Below, in pieces: positions 10,256 through 17,905 of a stretch of 64,000 bases of DNA. Origin of the DNA: Lentibacillus persicus. Lineage in GTDB: Bacteria; Bacillota; Bacilli; Bacillales; Amphibacillaceae. The notes under the pieces were generated by a model. It did no database searches and had not been told where the DNA came from. It saw only the letters and a program-made list of their open reading frames with translations. Numbering within the stretch: position 1 is the stretch's first letter; each line of letters begins with the position of its first letter. The translations under genes were made by a program, and so were the position numbers. The DNA lies in contig NZ_FOMR01000005.1 in the NCBI RefSeq assembly GCF_900112705.1, positions 62,001-126,000 on the forward strand. Reading direction: 5' to 3'.

Positions 10256-10302
10256 ACCCTATAGAGAAGACACTATAAAAAGACTCTCTATAGGGTCTTT
10301 TT
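10256..10302 (+). terminator. Rho-independent terminator of the polysaccharide operon
   Basis: A perfect 11-bp inverted repeat (ACCCTATAGAG at 10256-10266, CTCTATAGGGT at 10286-10296) is followed by CTTTTT. It lies 175 bases after the last glycosyltransferase gene and separates it from the next operon. Confidence 0.85.
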
Positions 10303-10314
10303 ATACCTTTGATT

Positions 10315-10369
10315 AACTGGTACGAACATTAGAACCATGTTGCTTTTTATGCATAACAATCTTTAATAT
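10315..10369 (+). promoter_or_regulatory. Promoter with upstream 16-bp element shared with the panD-like gene
   Basis: AACTGGTACGAACATT at 10315-10330 also occurs, identical, at 13595-13610. Nine bases further on is TTGCTT (10340-10345), then about 18 bases and TAATAT (10364-10369), a plausible sigma-A promoter for the transporter gene. The shared element starts 25 bases upstream of the -35 in both places, which is the position of an activator site. The binding protein is not known; the GntR protein encoded at 15723-16442 is a candidate. Confidence 0.55.
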
Positions 10370-10450
10370 AAGTATATGAGAAATAAAGAGAAAGCTGTCG
10401 ACTTGTATTATTAGTAGTCGGCTGTAGAAGGAGAGATTGTTATCACTTTC

Positions 10451-11845
10451 ATGATAGCTTTTGGTTTAGCAAGTATAATGCTCTGTATAGGATTAATTAT
10501 ACGAACGAAAGTACCGTTTATTAGCAAGATGTTGGTTCCAGCAAGTGTGGTGGGCGGTGTTATCGGTCTCGTTGTTATGAATACCGGTCTGATTACCGCT
10601 GTTGACTCACAGATGTACGTGGATATTGTCACCTTGCTTTTTACTGTTACATTTATTTCGATTGGATTAACAAGTAATCCGAAGTCTCAGTCATCAGAAT
10701 CAGTTGGGAAAAGCATAGCCAAAGGTTCAATCGGCTTAGGCTTTCTTTGGAATTTGGTCTACGCTCTTACACCAGCCGTGGGGGCTCTGATTATTATCGG
10801 AATCGGCGGATTCTTCAAAATGGCCCCGATATATGGCTTGTTAATTCCTTTTGCATTCACCCAAGGTCCCGGACAATCGGCAACTTTTGGTGGCATTATG
10901 GAACAGCAATATGGAATTGCGAATGCTGCGACAGTGGGTGTCACCTTCGCAGCGCTGGGGTTTCTGCTTTGTTTCCTCGTTGGTGTACCATTGGCCAGGT
11001 ACGGAATTAAAAAAGGATTGGCGAAGAACATGGGAACCAACAAAATTGAAGGTTTCGTTAAACGCGGCTATTACGTAAAGAACGACAAACGAGAATCATT
11101 GGGAAATGAAACGATGTTCAGCGGCAATATCGACACCATGACTTTCCATTTTGCCATTATCGGTGTCTGTTTCCTTATAGCGCTTGGCATGGCTGAAATT
11201 GTTTCATTCATACCCGCAATTGGATCAACGTTCAGTGGCATGTTGTTTATTTATGGTATGTTGGCAGGTTATCTGGTTAAGTTCGTTATGAAAAAGTTAC
11301 GTATCGAAAACATGCTGGATAATACCTTTCAATCTAAAATTACCGGTTGGTCAACGGATTATTTGATTGTTGCGTCATTTATGGCCGTTCCATTCAGTGT
11401 TATCGGAAACTGGATGATACCAATTCTTATTGTGTCAATTGTTGTGATGATCCTCAGTGTTATGATCAGCATCTACTTTGGGCAACGAATGGGAGGAGAC
11501 AATGATTTCGAACGAACCGTTGGACTCTATGGGACAGTCACAGGAACCGTCCCGAGCGGTATCGCGCTTGTGAGAATTATTGATCCTTCTCTAAGAACTT
11601 CAACAGCCGTTGAATTAGGTTTAATGAACTTGCCGATGATGGCTTCCTTTGTAACTGTGTCGACGATAATGGCTATTGCATCTGGCGCGTTGTCGATGAG
11701 CTTGGGAATTCTTTTACTGCTGGCACCAATTCCAATTTATTTAATCATATTAAAGCTATTCAAAGTATGGGGTACTAAAACGTATGATTTTAAGTCAGCG
11801 TCTGGATCAGAAGTAGAGAGATTAAAAAGAGCTACGGCAGAATAG
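10451..11845 (+). CDS. GltS-family (ESS) sodium:glutamate symporter-like transporter
   Basis: The 464-residue integral membrane protein has about 11 hydrophobic segments. The family-typical MLVPASVVGGVIG lies near residue 29, a FTQGPGQSATFGG re-entrant segment in the middle, and NDFERTVGLYGTVTGTVPSG in the second half. These mark the ESS/GltS family of sodium-coupled carboxylate carriers. The ATG at 10451 lies 17 bases after AAGGAG (10428-10433), a long gap; no ATG, GTG or TTG is in frame between them, so the start could be a rare codon (ATT 10436 or ATC 10442). It is followed 18 bases later by an amidohydrolase gene, so the cargo is probably the substrate or product of that enzyme rather than glutamate. 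Confidence 0.78.
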   Translation: MIAFGLASIMLCIGLIIRTKVPFISKMLVPASVVGGVIGLVVMNTGLITAVDSQMYVDIVTLLFTVTFISIGLTSNPKSQSSESVGKSIAKGSIGLGFLWNLVYALTPAVGALIIIGIGGFFKMAPIYGLLIPFAFTQGPGQSATFGGIMEQQYGIANAATVGVTFAALGFLLCFLVGVPLARYGIKKGLAKNMGTNKIEGFVKRGYYVKNDKRESLGNETMFSGNIDTMTFHFAIIGVCFLIALGMAEIVSFIPAIGSTFSGMLFIYGMLAGYLVKFVMKKLRIENMLDNTFQSKITGWSTDYLIVASFMAVPFSVIGNWMIPILIVSIVVMILSVMISIYFGQRMGGDNDFERTVGLYGTVTGTVPSGIALVRIIDPSLRTSTAVELGLMNLPMMASFVTVSTIMAIASGALSMSLGILLLLAPIPIYLIILKLFKVWGTKTYDFKSASGSEVERLKRATAE

Positions 11846-11863
11846 AGAGGGGAGTATTCCGAG

Positions 11864-13480
11864 ATGAAGAGAATATATTACGGCGGCGATATTGTAACAA
11901 TGGAGAACGAAGTAGAAACTGCAGAAGCAGTGTTAATTGAAGACGGCTTAATTAGAGAAGTCGGAAGTCTAGACGCATTTGAATCATACATGAATGATCC
12001 GGCCATTGAAAAAGTCGACTTAAAAGGGAAGACATTGCTGCCGGGGTTCGTTGATCCACATGGTCATTTGTCCATGATGGGACCACTGGCAACAATGGCT
12101 GATTTAAAAGAATGCGAAAGCTTCAATGATATTCAGGACACCCTTACCAGCTACATAAGCAATAAAGGGTTAAATGAAGGAGATTTGGTTGTTGGCTTTG
12201 GATACGATCATAATTTCCTAAAAGAAGCGACCCATCCGTTAAAACACATCCTAAATGATGTATCGGAAGAACATCCGATTCTCATTTTTCATGCATCAGG
12301 ACATATGGGGGCTGCGAATGATGCCGCACTAAAAATGGCTGGAATTGACGAAAACACACGCGATGAAGAAGGTGGCCGTATTGGTCGGGTTGAAGGCACA
12401 ACCGAGCCCAATGGTTATTTAGAAGAAGGCCCTCTGATGGCGCTGCAGAGCACCATCTTTGCTGATATCGATATGGATCAAGTTCAGTTAGCCAACCTCG
12501 GACAGCAAATTTATATCCGAAATGGCATCACAACTGTACAAGACGGCGCAACTTCAAGCGAAACCCTGAAGCTTTTTAAAACGTTATCTGACGAGGGTAA
12601 TTTGAAAGTGGATGTGGTTACGTATCCGCTTGTAGCTGAAAATCCCGATGACATGAAAAATAACGAGGCGTATGCCAAAAACTATTACAACCGTTTAAAG
12701 ATCGGTGGTTACAAAATGTTCTTGGACGGCTCCCCACAGGGCAAAACGGCATGGATGACGGAGCCTTATGAAGGGGAAGAGAGCTATCGTGGCTATCCAT
12801 GGTACGAGGATGAACAAGTAAAGCAGTATGTAACGAAAGCCGTTAATGACAATGTGCAGTTGCTTACCCACTGTAATGGTGACGCTGCATCTGATCAGTT
12901 GTTAAAAAGCTACGAGGCTGCATTGCAGGAATCGGACAATCCGAATAAAGATAATTTACGTCCGGTGATGATTCACTGTCAAACGGTCCGTTATGATCAA
13001 CTGGACAAAATGGCTGAGTTAGCGATGATACCTTCAATATTCGTCCCTCACACATATTTTTGGGGTGATGTCCATTTGAAAAACTTGGGACCAGAACGCG
13101 GGAATCGTATAAGTCCTGCTCGGTCAGCTTTTGATCGGGGGCTTGTGGTGAACTTCCATCAGGATCCGCCCGTCGTAAAACCTGATATGCTTCATACAAT
13201 ATGGTGTGCCGTTAACCGAATCACACGAAAAGGCGTTAACATAGGACCTGAAGAATGCGTTTCTGTTTATGAAGCCTTGAAGGCTGTGACAATCAATGCA
13301 GCTTATTCGTACTTTGAAGAAGACCGAAAAGGCAGTATTAAGCCCGGAAAACTTGCTGATTTTGTTATTTTGGATCAAAACCCGCTTGAAGTGGATAAAA
13401 TGAATATAAAAAATATACAAGTTTTACAAACTATTAAAGAAGGCGTGACTATTTATAGTTCAGAAGTACTTGCTAAATAA
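11864..13480 (+). CDS. YtcJ-type metal-dependent amidohydrolase
   Basis: A 538-residue protein of the amidohydrolase superfamily (Amidohydro_3). The metal-binding HxH is in GFVDPHGHLSMMG near residue 65. The family block KMFLDGSPQGKTAWMTEPY lies mid-protein, followed by LLTHCNGDAASDQLL, MIHCQTVRYDQLD and a C-terminal aspartate in NFHQDPPV. The C-terminal KPGKLADFVILDQNPL closes the composite beta-sandwich. These enzymes hydrolyse amide or related bonds of small molecules; the substrate is not predictable. It is co-transcribed with the GltS-like transporter and followed by a terminator at 13494-13524. A paralogue with the same motifs lies at 58368-60017. Confidence 0.85.
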   Translation: MKRIYYGGDIVTMENEVETAEAVLIEDGLIREVGSLDAFESYMNDPAIEKVDLKGKTLLPGFVDPHGHLSMMGPLATMADLKECESFNDIQDTLTSYISNKGLNEGDLVVGFGYDHNFLKEATHPLKHILNDVSEEHPILIFHASGHMGAANDAALKMAGIDENTRDEEGGRIGRVEGTTEPNGYLEEGPLMALQSTIFADIDMDQVQLANLGQQIYIRNGITTVQDGATSSETLKLFKTLSDEGNLKVDVVTYPLVAENPDDMKNNEAYAKNYYNRLKIGGYKMFLDGSPQGKTAWMTEPYEGEESYRGYPWYEDEQVKQYVTKAVNDNVQLLTHCNGDAASDQLLKSYEAALQESDNPNKDNLRPVMIHCQTVRYDQLDKMAELAMIPSIFVPHTYFWGDVHLKNLGPERGNRISPARSAFDRGLVVNFHQDPPVVKPDMLHTIWCAVNRITRKGVNIGPEECVSVYEALKAVTINAAYSYFEEDRKGSIKPGKLADFVILDQNPLEVDKMNIKNIQVLQTIKEGVTIYSSEVLAK

Positions 13481-13493
13481 GTAGTTGATTTGG

Positions 13494-13524
13494 CCCTGCA
13501 GGAGAAATGCTGTGGGGTTTTTTT
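13494..13524 (+). terminator. Terminator after the transporter/amidohydrolase operon
   Basis: CCCTGCAG at 13494-13501 pairs with CTGTGGGG at 13510-13517 (two G-U wobbles), followed by seven T residues. The position, 13 bases after the amidohydrolase stop, fits a rho-independent terminator. Confidence 0.65.
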
Positions 13525-13594
13525 GTGGCTTCTGTTAACTAGCGATCTATGTTTGGTAGGAAGTGTAGCATCAAAGTTGTTGGCAATTACAACA

Positions 13595-13648
13595 AACTGG
13601 TACGAACATTCCTACCTTATTGAAACCGCTTCATTTGCTATTTATACT
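13595..13648 (+). promoter_or_regulatory. Promoter of panD-like gene with shared upstream element
   Basis: The 16-bp element AACTGGTACGAACATT (13595-13610) is followed after nine bases by TTGAAA (13620-13625), a 17-base spacer and TATACT (13643-13648). The core promoter is close to the sigma-A consensus. The element-to-minus-35 distance is the same as at 10315-10345, which argues that one regulator controls both operons. Confidence 0.65.
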
Positions 13649-13680
13649 AAAGAGGGAATTAACATGAGGAGGAATATTTT

Positions 13681-14073
13681 ATGCAGCGATTGATGTGTAA
13701 AGGGAAACTTCATAGAGTGCGTGTCACAGAAGCCGATCTTGATTATGTTGGCAGTGTGACAATAGATGAGAAGTTTATGAAAGAAGCGGATATTAAGCCA
13801 TATGAAATGGTACAGATAACAAGTTTGAAAAACGCGACCAGATGGAAAACCTACGCGTTGCCTGCACCTGAGGGGTCCAAGAAAATTTGTCTCAATGGTC
13901 CGCCGGCACACCTATTTTCACCTGGAGACATTGTCATCATTTTAAGCATGGCGCAAATGAACGAAGAAGAAATTGAAAATCTAAGACCTAAAGTCGTTTT
14001 CTTTGATGAGAATAACGATATTACAAATATTGAAGAACATGACCTTCTTTTACCTGGTGATATTAAGGTATAA
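13681..14073 (+). CDS. panD: Aspartate 1-decarboxylase-like protein with altered substrate loop
   Basis: The 130-residue protein aligns without gaps to PanD, the pyruvoyl enzyme that makes beta-alanine from aspartate. Retained are Lys9, His11, Tyr22, the Gly24-Ser25 self-cleavage site, Arg54, Thr57, Tyr58 and Asn72. The conserved NGAAA carboxylate-binding loop reads NGPPA, so two alanines (74 and 75) are prolines. AGGAGG at 13667-13672 sets the ATG at 13681. The gene is not beside panB or panC; it precedes remnants of a tricarboxylate-type transporter and shares a promoter element with the upstream amidohydrolase operon. This context and the changed loop suggest a catabolic decarboxylase acting on another small acid (inference); ordinary PanD function is not excluded. 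Confidence 0.82.
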   Translation: MQRLMCKGKLHRVRVTEADLDYVGSVTIDEKFMKEADIKPYEMVQITSLKNATRWKTYALPAPEGSKKICLNGPPAHLFSPGDIVIILSMAQMNEEEIENLRPKVVFFDENNDITNIEEHDLLLPGDIKV

Positions 14074-14136
14074 TTCCAACTGATTTTTGATCGGTTGGAA
14101 TTGCCGGTTGATACCTCAAAAGATTGGAGGAGAAGT

Positions 14137-15015
14137 ATGAAAAATAAAATCCTTTTTTTAATCAGTATAATTTCTGCTTTAATACTCCTAACTTCATGTG
14201 GAGAAAATGCCGACGGATCTGGAAATGCAGATAACTATCCGTCAGATTCGATTACATACAGTATCCCTTTTGACCCGGGGGGCAGTCAGATGTTGAGGCC
14301 AGACGCCAACAACCCTATCTGGAGGAAACTTTAGGCGAGGATGTTGTTATTCAATACAAAGCTGGCGGCGGCGGTTCGGTAGGCTGGAGTGAACTGGTCA
14401 ATAAAAATCCAGATGGGTATTTCATCTCCGGGATTAATATACCGCACATCATCTTGCAACCATTGGCAAATGATGATACAGGTTACAAGACCGAAGATAT
14501 CGTGCCAGCAGCTATTTTTCAAGCAACACCAATCGGCGTAGCTGTTTCCAAGGATAGTGATATTGAATCATTTGAAGACCTTGTGAAAAAGGCCAAAGAA
14601 TCTCCTGGTTAGATAACGGCAGCCGGTTCAGGAACGTATTCAGGTCACCATATTACGTTGCTGCAGTTGCAGGATTTAGCAGGTGTTGATTTACAATACG
14701 TGCCGTTTGATGGGGCCGCATCGTCCATCCAGGCATTTCTTGGGGGGAATGCCGAAGTAATTTTTGGCAACTCCAGTGATTTGATTAAGCACAAAGATGA
14801 TATGAAAATACTTGCGATTGGGTCAGAAGAGACGTTTAAGCCACTGCCGGATGTGCCGACATTTAAGGAACTGTTTTACGATATGACAGCCGGTATTGAT
14901 CGTGGCGTCGCTGTACCGCCTGAAACAAATCCTGAAACCATCAAGAAGCTGGAAAAGGCATTTTTAGACATCCTTGATGAAGAAGGCGTTGAAGATGAAA
15001 TGTATGAAGAAGGTT
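14137..15015 (+). pseudogene. Broken TctC-type solute-binding lipoprotein gene
   Basis: The start (ATG 14137, RBS GGAGGAGAAG) encodes a signal peptide with lipobox LLTSC, then YSIPFDPGG typical of TctC/Bug proteins. The frame shifts at about 14285 (after DPGGSQ), resumes as GEDVVIQYKAGGGGSVGW, and is then interrupted by TAG at 14610-14612 after KAKESPG. The remainder (ITAAGSGTYSGHH through LPDVPTFKEL) runs to about 15015, where similarity stops. At least two disabling changes and a lost C-terminus make it non-functional. Intact relatives would bind carboxylates for a tripartite tricarboxylate transporter; an intact paralogue lies at 20812-21783. Confidence 0.85.
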
Positions 15016-15104
15016 TTGAGCTCCATCTTCTTTGGTGTATTTAACATCTATGACTGTATTATTCTGATCCTTGCAAAAAAATATTATCAATTGCCTTCAA
15101 CATT

Positions 15105-15389
15105 TTCGAGAATTCGGCTGGACTCCTCGTTTTTCTTATCAATATATTCGAGGACGGAAAAGTCCTTTCCATTCCGGCACCATATCTGGCACCGTCGATT
15201 GTCTTTCTTACGATTATAGGGTCGTATGCGATCCGTAATAATTTCCTGGATGTAGCACTGCTGATTGGCTTTGGTCTTTTGGCATATGTGATGAAAAATG
15301 CCGGCTTCAATCCGGCTCCAATTGTGCTGGGACTGATTCTCGGACCGATAGCTGAACGGGGACTTGCCCAATCCATGCTGTTGGGATAA
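15105..15389 (+). pseudogene. C-terminal remnant of a TctA-type transporter gene
   Basis: In frame with the stop at 15387-15389, about 95 codons encode the end of a TctA permease: IPAPYLAPSIVFLTIIGSYA, then VMKNAGFNPAPIVLGLILG and PIAERGLAQSM. These match the same positions of the intact TctA at 22642-24132 (GSYAIN, PIVLGLILGPIAEEG). Everything upstream, including the small TctB gene and most of TctA, is missing; the fragment joins directly to the truncated TctC. This is the product of an internal deletion. Confidence 0.82.
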
Positions 15390-15677
15390 GTATCCGGCAA
15401 TGTGTTTGCACTATTTTTCTTCGTAATGCGTGCTGATATTTTTGAAGAAATGGATACATTCAAAAAGAGAATGGATTGCATGGCAGCAGAAATTAAACAG
15501 ATACCGGTAGCCAAAGGTTTCGATAGAATTTATTTACCGGGAGAAATAGAAACAGAACGAGAAAGAGAGCGGCTGGCAAGCGGTATCCCTTTGACAAAAG
15601 AAACAGCTGATGAACTTCAGGCTGTTGGAGAAGCTTATGGTGTAACACCTCGATTGATGGATTTAGTGCAAAAATAA
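15390..15677 (+). pseudogene. C-terminal remnant of an Ldh2-family (malate/lactate) dehydrogenase gene
   Basis: Directly after the TctA remnant stop, in the same frame, about 95 codons encode FFFVMRADIFEEMDTFKKRM, then GFDRIYLPGEIETERERERL and GIPLTKETADELQAVGEAYG. These are hallmarks of the C-terminus of the Ldh2 family (NAD-dependent malate, lactate or ureidoglycolate dehydrogenases). A GTG at 15402 could in principle start a short peptide, but no ribosome binding site is obvious. The gene has lost its N-terminal two thirds. It probably once belonged to the same catabolic operon as the TctCA remnants. Confidence 0.8.
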
Positions 15678-15724
15678 ATGAACAGGCCTATTAAACTTAT
15701 TTTCGTTTAATAGGCCTGTTCATT
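15677..15724. terminator. Strong bidirectional terminator
   Basis: A perfect 20-bp inverted repeat (15677-15696 and 15705-15724, AATGAACAGGCCTATTAAAC and its complement) with an 8-base loop is flanked by T-rich sequence on the plus strand and A-rich sequence on the other side. It lies between the converging Ldh2 remnant and the GntR gene and overlaps both stop codons. Confidence 0.9.
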
Positions 15725-16442
15725 ATTTTTTCCTCAATAGTTTAATATTAAATGAATACATATCTGATCGATAGGATGCCAATTCGTATTCGATAAAATT
15801 ACCATTTACATCCTTAAGGTTTCTTTCGGCAACAAGCATGCTGGTGCTTACAGTCGTTCCTAACAGTTTTGCATCCTCTTTGGAAATTCGTTCTGATCTA
15901 ATATTCTGATCAGCTTCGATTGAAAGCACACCCAATTCCTGTTCAAGCAGATCGTATAATGACACCTTATTTAAGTCATATTTCATAATGTTTTTGCCGA
16001 TACCAACTGGGTAATAGTTGTTTTCGACCCCGATAGGTATGTGGTCAGCGTAGCGTACCCGCTTAATATGAACAGCTTTAGCCAGGCTGGTCTTCTTCTG
16101 CAGTTGCTTTGGTAATTGAATACTCTCTGCTCTAATGAGCTTTGCGCCCGGTTCCATTCCCATGCGCTCGATGGTTTCTGACGTACTACTAAGGCTGCCC
16201 AGCCAGTCATTTATCGGCTTTAATGCGACAAATGTGCCTCTGCCGGGCTTTTTTTCAAGTGTCCCGTCGCGGGTGAGTGCGTCAATTGCTTGTCTGACAG
16301 TACTGCGACTGACATAATATTCATCAATAAGCTCGCGCTCGCTGGGGATTTTGCCGGTATAAACCCCATCCATTATTTTTTCTTCAATTTGTTCTTTCAG
16401 CTGCAAATAAAGTGGAATTGAATTCGTATAGTCCAGTGCCAT
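15723..16442 (-). CDS. GntR-family regulator, HutC/UTRA type
   Basis: The 239-residue regulator has an N-terminal winged helix (residues 8-72; IPSERELIDEYYVSRSTVRQ and KKPGRGTFV) and a C-terminal UTRA ligand-binding domain (residues about 95-235) with IKRVRYADHIPIGVENNYYP. HutC-type proteins are usually repressors released by a pathway metabolite. The gene is at the end of the block formed by the GltS/amidohydrolase operon, the PanD-like gene and the transporter remnants, and it converges on them, so it may control them. A degenerate relative of the 16-bp element (GTTAGTATGAATTTT near 16455) lies just upstream of its own start. Assignment of target is inference. Confidence 0.88.
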   Translation of the reverse strand: MALDYTNSIPLYLQLKEQIEEKIMDGVYTGKIPSERELIDEYYVSRSTVRQAIDALTRDGTLEKKPGRGTFVALKPINDWLGSLSSTSETIERMGMEPGAKLIRAESIQLPKQLQKKTSLAKAVHIKRVRYADHIPIGVENNYYPVGIGKNIMKYDLNKVSLYDLLEQELGVLSIEADQNIRSERISKEDAKLLGTTVSTSMLVAERNLKDVNGNFIEYELASYRSDMYSFNIKLLRKK

Positions 16443-16704
16443 GAGAACCCCTCGTTAGTATGAATTTTACATATCTAAATCTAATAAATACAGTTTAACA
16501 TAAAATAGAGTGGGGAGTTATAAAGAGCTGGATGTCTGTCATGTGTTGACCTCTGTCATTCTTTAAAAGTGATAGACAATAAAGTTTACTTTTTTATTGT
16601 CACTTCCTGATTTTGTTTATTGCAGACTAATAATGTTAGGATTGGCAGTCAATCATAACTCATTATATTTTAAGTATTAAAAAAAGTTTATATTTAAAAT
16701 ATTA
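16443..16704. other. Divergent intergenic region
   Basis: AT-rich sequence between the GntR gene and the YheO-type regulator gene. A hairpin is visible around 16567-16608 (AAGTGA...CAATAAA pairing with TTTATTG..TCACTT, with a four-base bulge). No coding sequence is evident. Confidence 0.4.
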
Positions 16705-16751
16705 TTGTAAATTCAAAATAATTTTGCTATTATAAAATGTAAGCGGTTTAT
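16705..16751 (+). promoter_or_regulatory. Promoter and candidate cre site of the YheO/RidA operon
   Basis: TTGTAA (16705-16710), 17 bases, then TATTAT (16728-16733) forms a promoter. ATGTAAGCGGTTTAT at 16737-16751, on or just after the predicted start point, matches the CcpA cre consensus WTGNAANCGNWNNCW at all but one defined position. This suggests carbon catabolite repression of the operon. Confidence 0.5.
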
Positions 16752-16796
16752 AAAGCGCGATTAACTAATTGATAAAGGTGGATGGGAGCGTTATTT

Positions 16797-17456
16797 ATGG
16801 ATCGTCAAGATGAAATAATTTTTAGTCAGGCGATACGAACTGCTGATATTTTGGTAGAAATGTTAGGGCCCAAATGTGAAGTGGCGATACATGATTTCAG
16901 TAATTTGGAAAGGTCACTTATTTATTTAGCAGGAACGTTAACTAATAGGAGAATTGGTTCACCTATTACCGATCTTGTACTGAAGGAGTTGCAAAGAGAG
17001 CAAGATGGAGCTCAGGATTTTGCAAATTATAAAACCGTTTCCAAAGAGGGGTTAGTTATGAAGTCATCCACTGTTTTTTTAAGGAATGATAGTAATAAAG
17101 TGATTGGAGCCCTATGCATGAACATAGATATCAGTTTAATGATACAAATTGGGGGGGAAATACAAGATTTCATTACTTTTGACAGTGGGATAGAAGACAA
17201 TAAAGAAAGCTTTCACACCACAGTCCACGAAGTTATTGGTGACATGACTACAGAAGCCTTGAGAAAATTCCATAAAGCAGCAACCTTGCTTGAGAGAGAT
17301 GAAAAAATTGATGTGATAAGAGAACTTGAGAAAAAAGGAGCATTTTTGATAAAAGGTTCTACTGAATACGTAGCAAGTGTAATGGGGGTGTCAAAATATA
17401 CAATCTATAATTACTTGCAAAAAGTGCGTACGGAAGTAAATTTGAACAAAACTTAG
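16797..17456 (+). CDS. YheO/DauR-type transcriptional regulator (PAS-like domain plus HTH)
   Basis: About 219 residues. The N-terminal YheO-like PAS domain (residues about 5-115) carries LGPKCEVAIHDFSN, SPITDLVL and VIGALCMNIDIS. The C-terminal HTH_22 domain (residues about 150-213) has VIRELEKKGAFLIKGSTEY and SVMGVSKYTIYNYL. A GGGAG at 16784-16788 supports the ATG at 16797 over the upstream ATG at 16782. Members of this family (for example DauR) control amino-acid catabolism. Here the gene leads an operon with RidA, a PLP enzyme, an M20 hydrolase and a TTT transporter, so it is likely their pathway-specific regulator. Confidence 0.85.
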   Translation: MDRQDEIIFSQAIRTADILVEMLGPKCEVAIHDFSNLERSLIYLAGTLTNRRIGSPITDLVLKELQREQDGAQDFANYKTVSKEGLVMKSSTVFLRNDSNKVIGALCMNIDISLMIQIGGEIQDFITFDSGIEDNKESFHTTVHEVIGDMTTEALRKFHKAATLLERDEKIDVIRELEKKGAFLIKGSTEYVASVMGVSKYTIYNYLQKVRTEVNLNKT

Positions 17457-17468
17457 GAGATGATAAAA

Positions 17469-17843
17469 ATGGATAAAAAAATTCAAACAGAAAAGGCCCC
17501 AGCAGCAATTGGAGCATATTCCCAAGCAATTGAAAAAGATAATTTACTTTTTGTTTCCGGTCAATTGCCGATTAATCCCGAAACAAATCAAATGAGTGAA
17601 GATATTAAAATACAAGTGGAACAATCACTGAGAAATATAGAATCTATTTTAAAAGCTTCTAATATGACGCTAGAAAACGTCGTTAAAAATACAATCTTTG
17701 TTACTTCATTGGAACAAGCACTAGAAATTAACGAAGTATATAGTGAGTTTTTTGAAAGTTCACAACCAGCACGTGCCATGGTAGGAGTAAAGGAGCTTCC
17801 AAAAAATGCGCTAGTAGAGATTGAGTCCATTGCAATGCGTTAA
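17469..17843 (+). CDS. ridA: RidA family reactive enamine/imine deaminase
   Basis: The 124-residue protein is a full-length RidA (YjgF/YER057c/UK114) member. Visible are the N-terminal APAAIGAYSQAI, LLFVSGQLPINPE, and the C-terminal PARAMVGVKELPKNALVEIE that contains the arginine binding the substrate carboxylate. RidA hydrolyses reactive 2-aminoacrylate-type enamines released by PLP dehydratases, a good match to the PLP enzyme encoded next. AGGAG at 17455-17459 is nine bases from the ATG at 17469; the ATG at 17460 is too close. It is a trimeric cytosolic enzyme by family. Confidence 0.9.
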   Translation: MDKKIQTEKAPAAIGAYSQAIEKDNLLFVSGQLPINPETNQMSEDIKIQVEQSLRNIESILKASNMTLENVVKNTIFVTSLEQALEINEVYSEFFESSQPARAMVGVKELPKNALVEIESIAMR

Positions 17844-17905
17844 ATTATTCGGAATAAAATGTAAATTAAAATGGAAGCACTATAGAATATAGGAGGTTTT
17901 TAATT

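Noticed and set aside
13490-13693. Open frame of 67 codons after the amidohydrolase gene
   Set aside because: It overlaps the terminator and the promoter of the PanD-like gene and has no ribosome binding site or family match.
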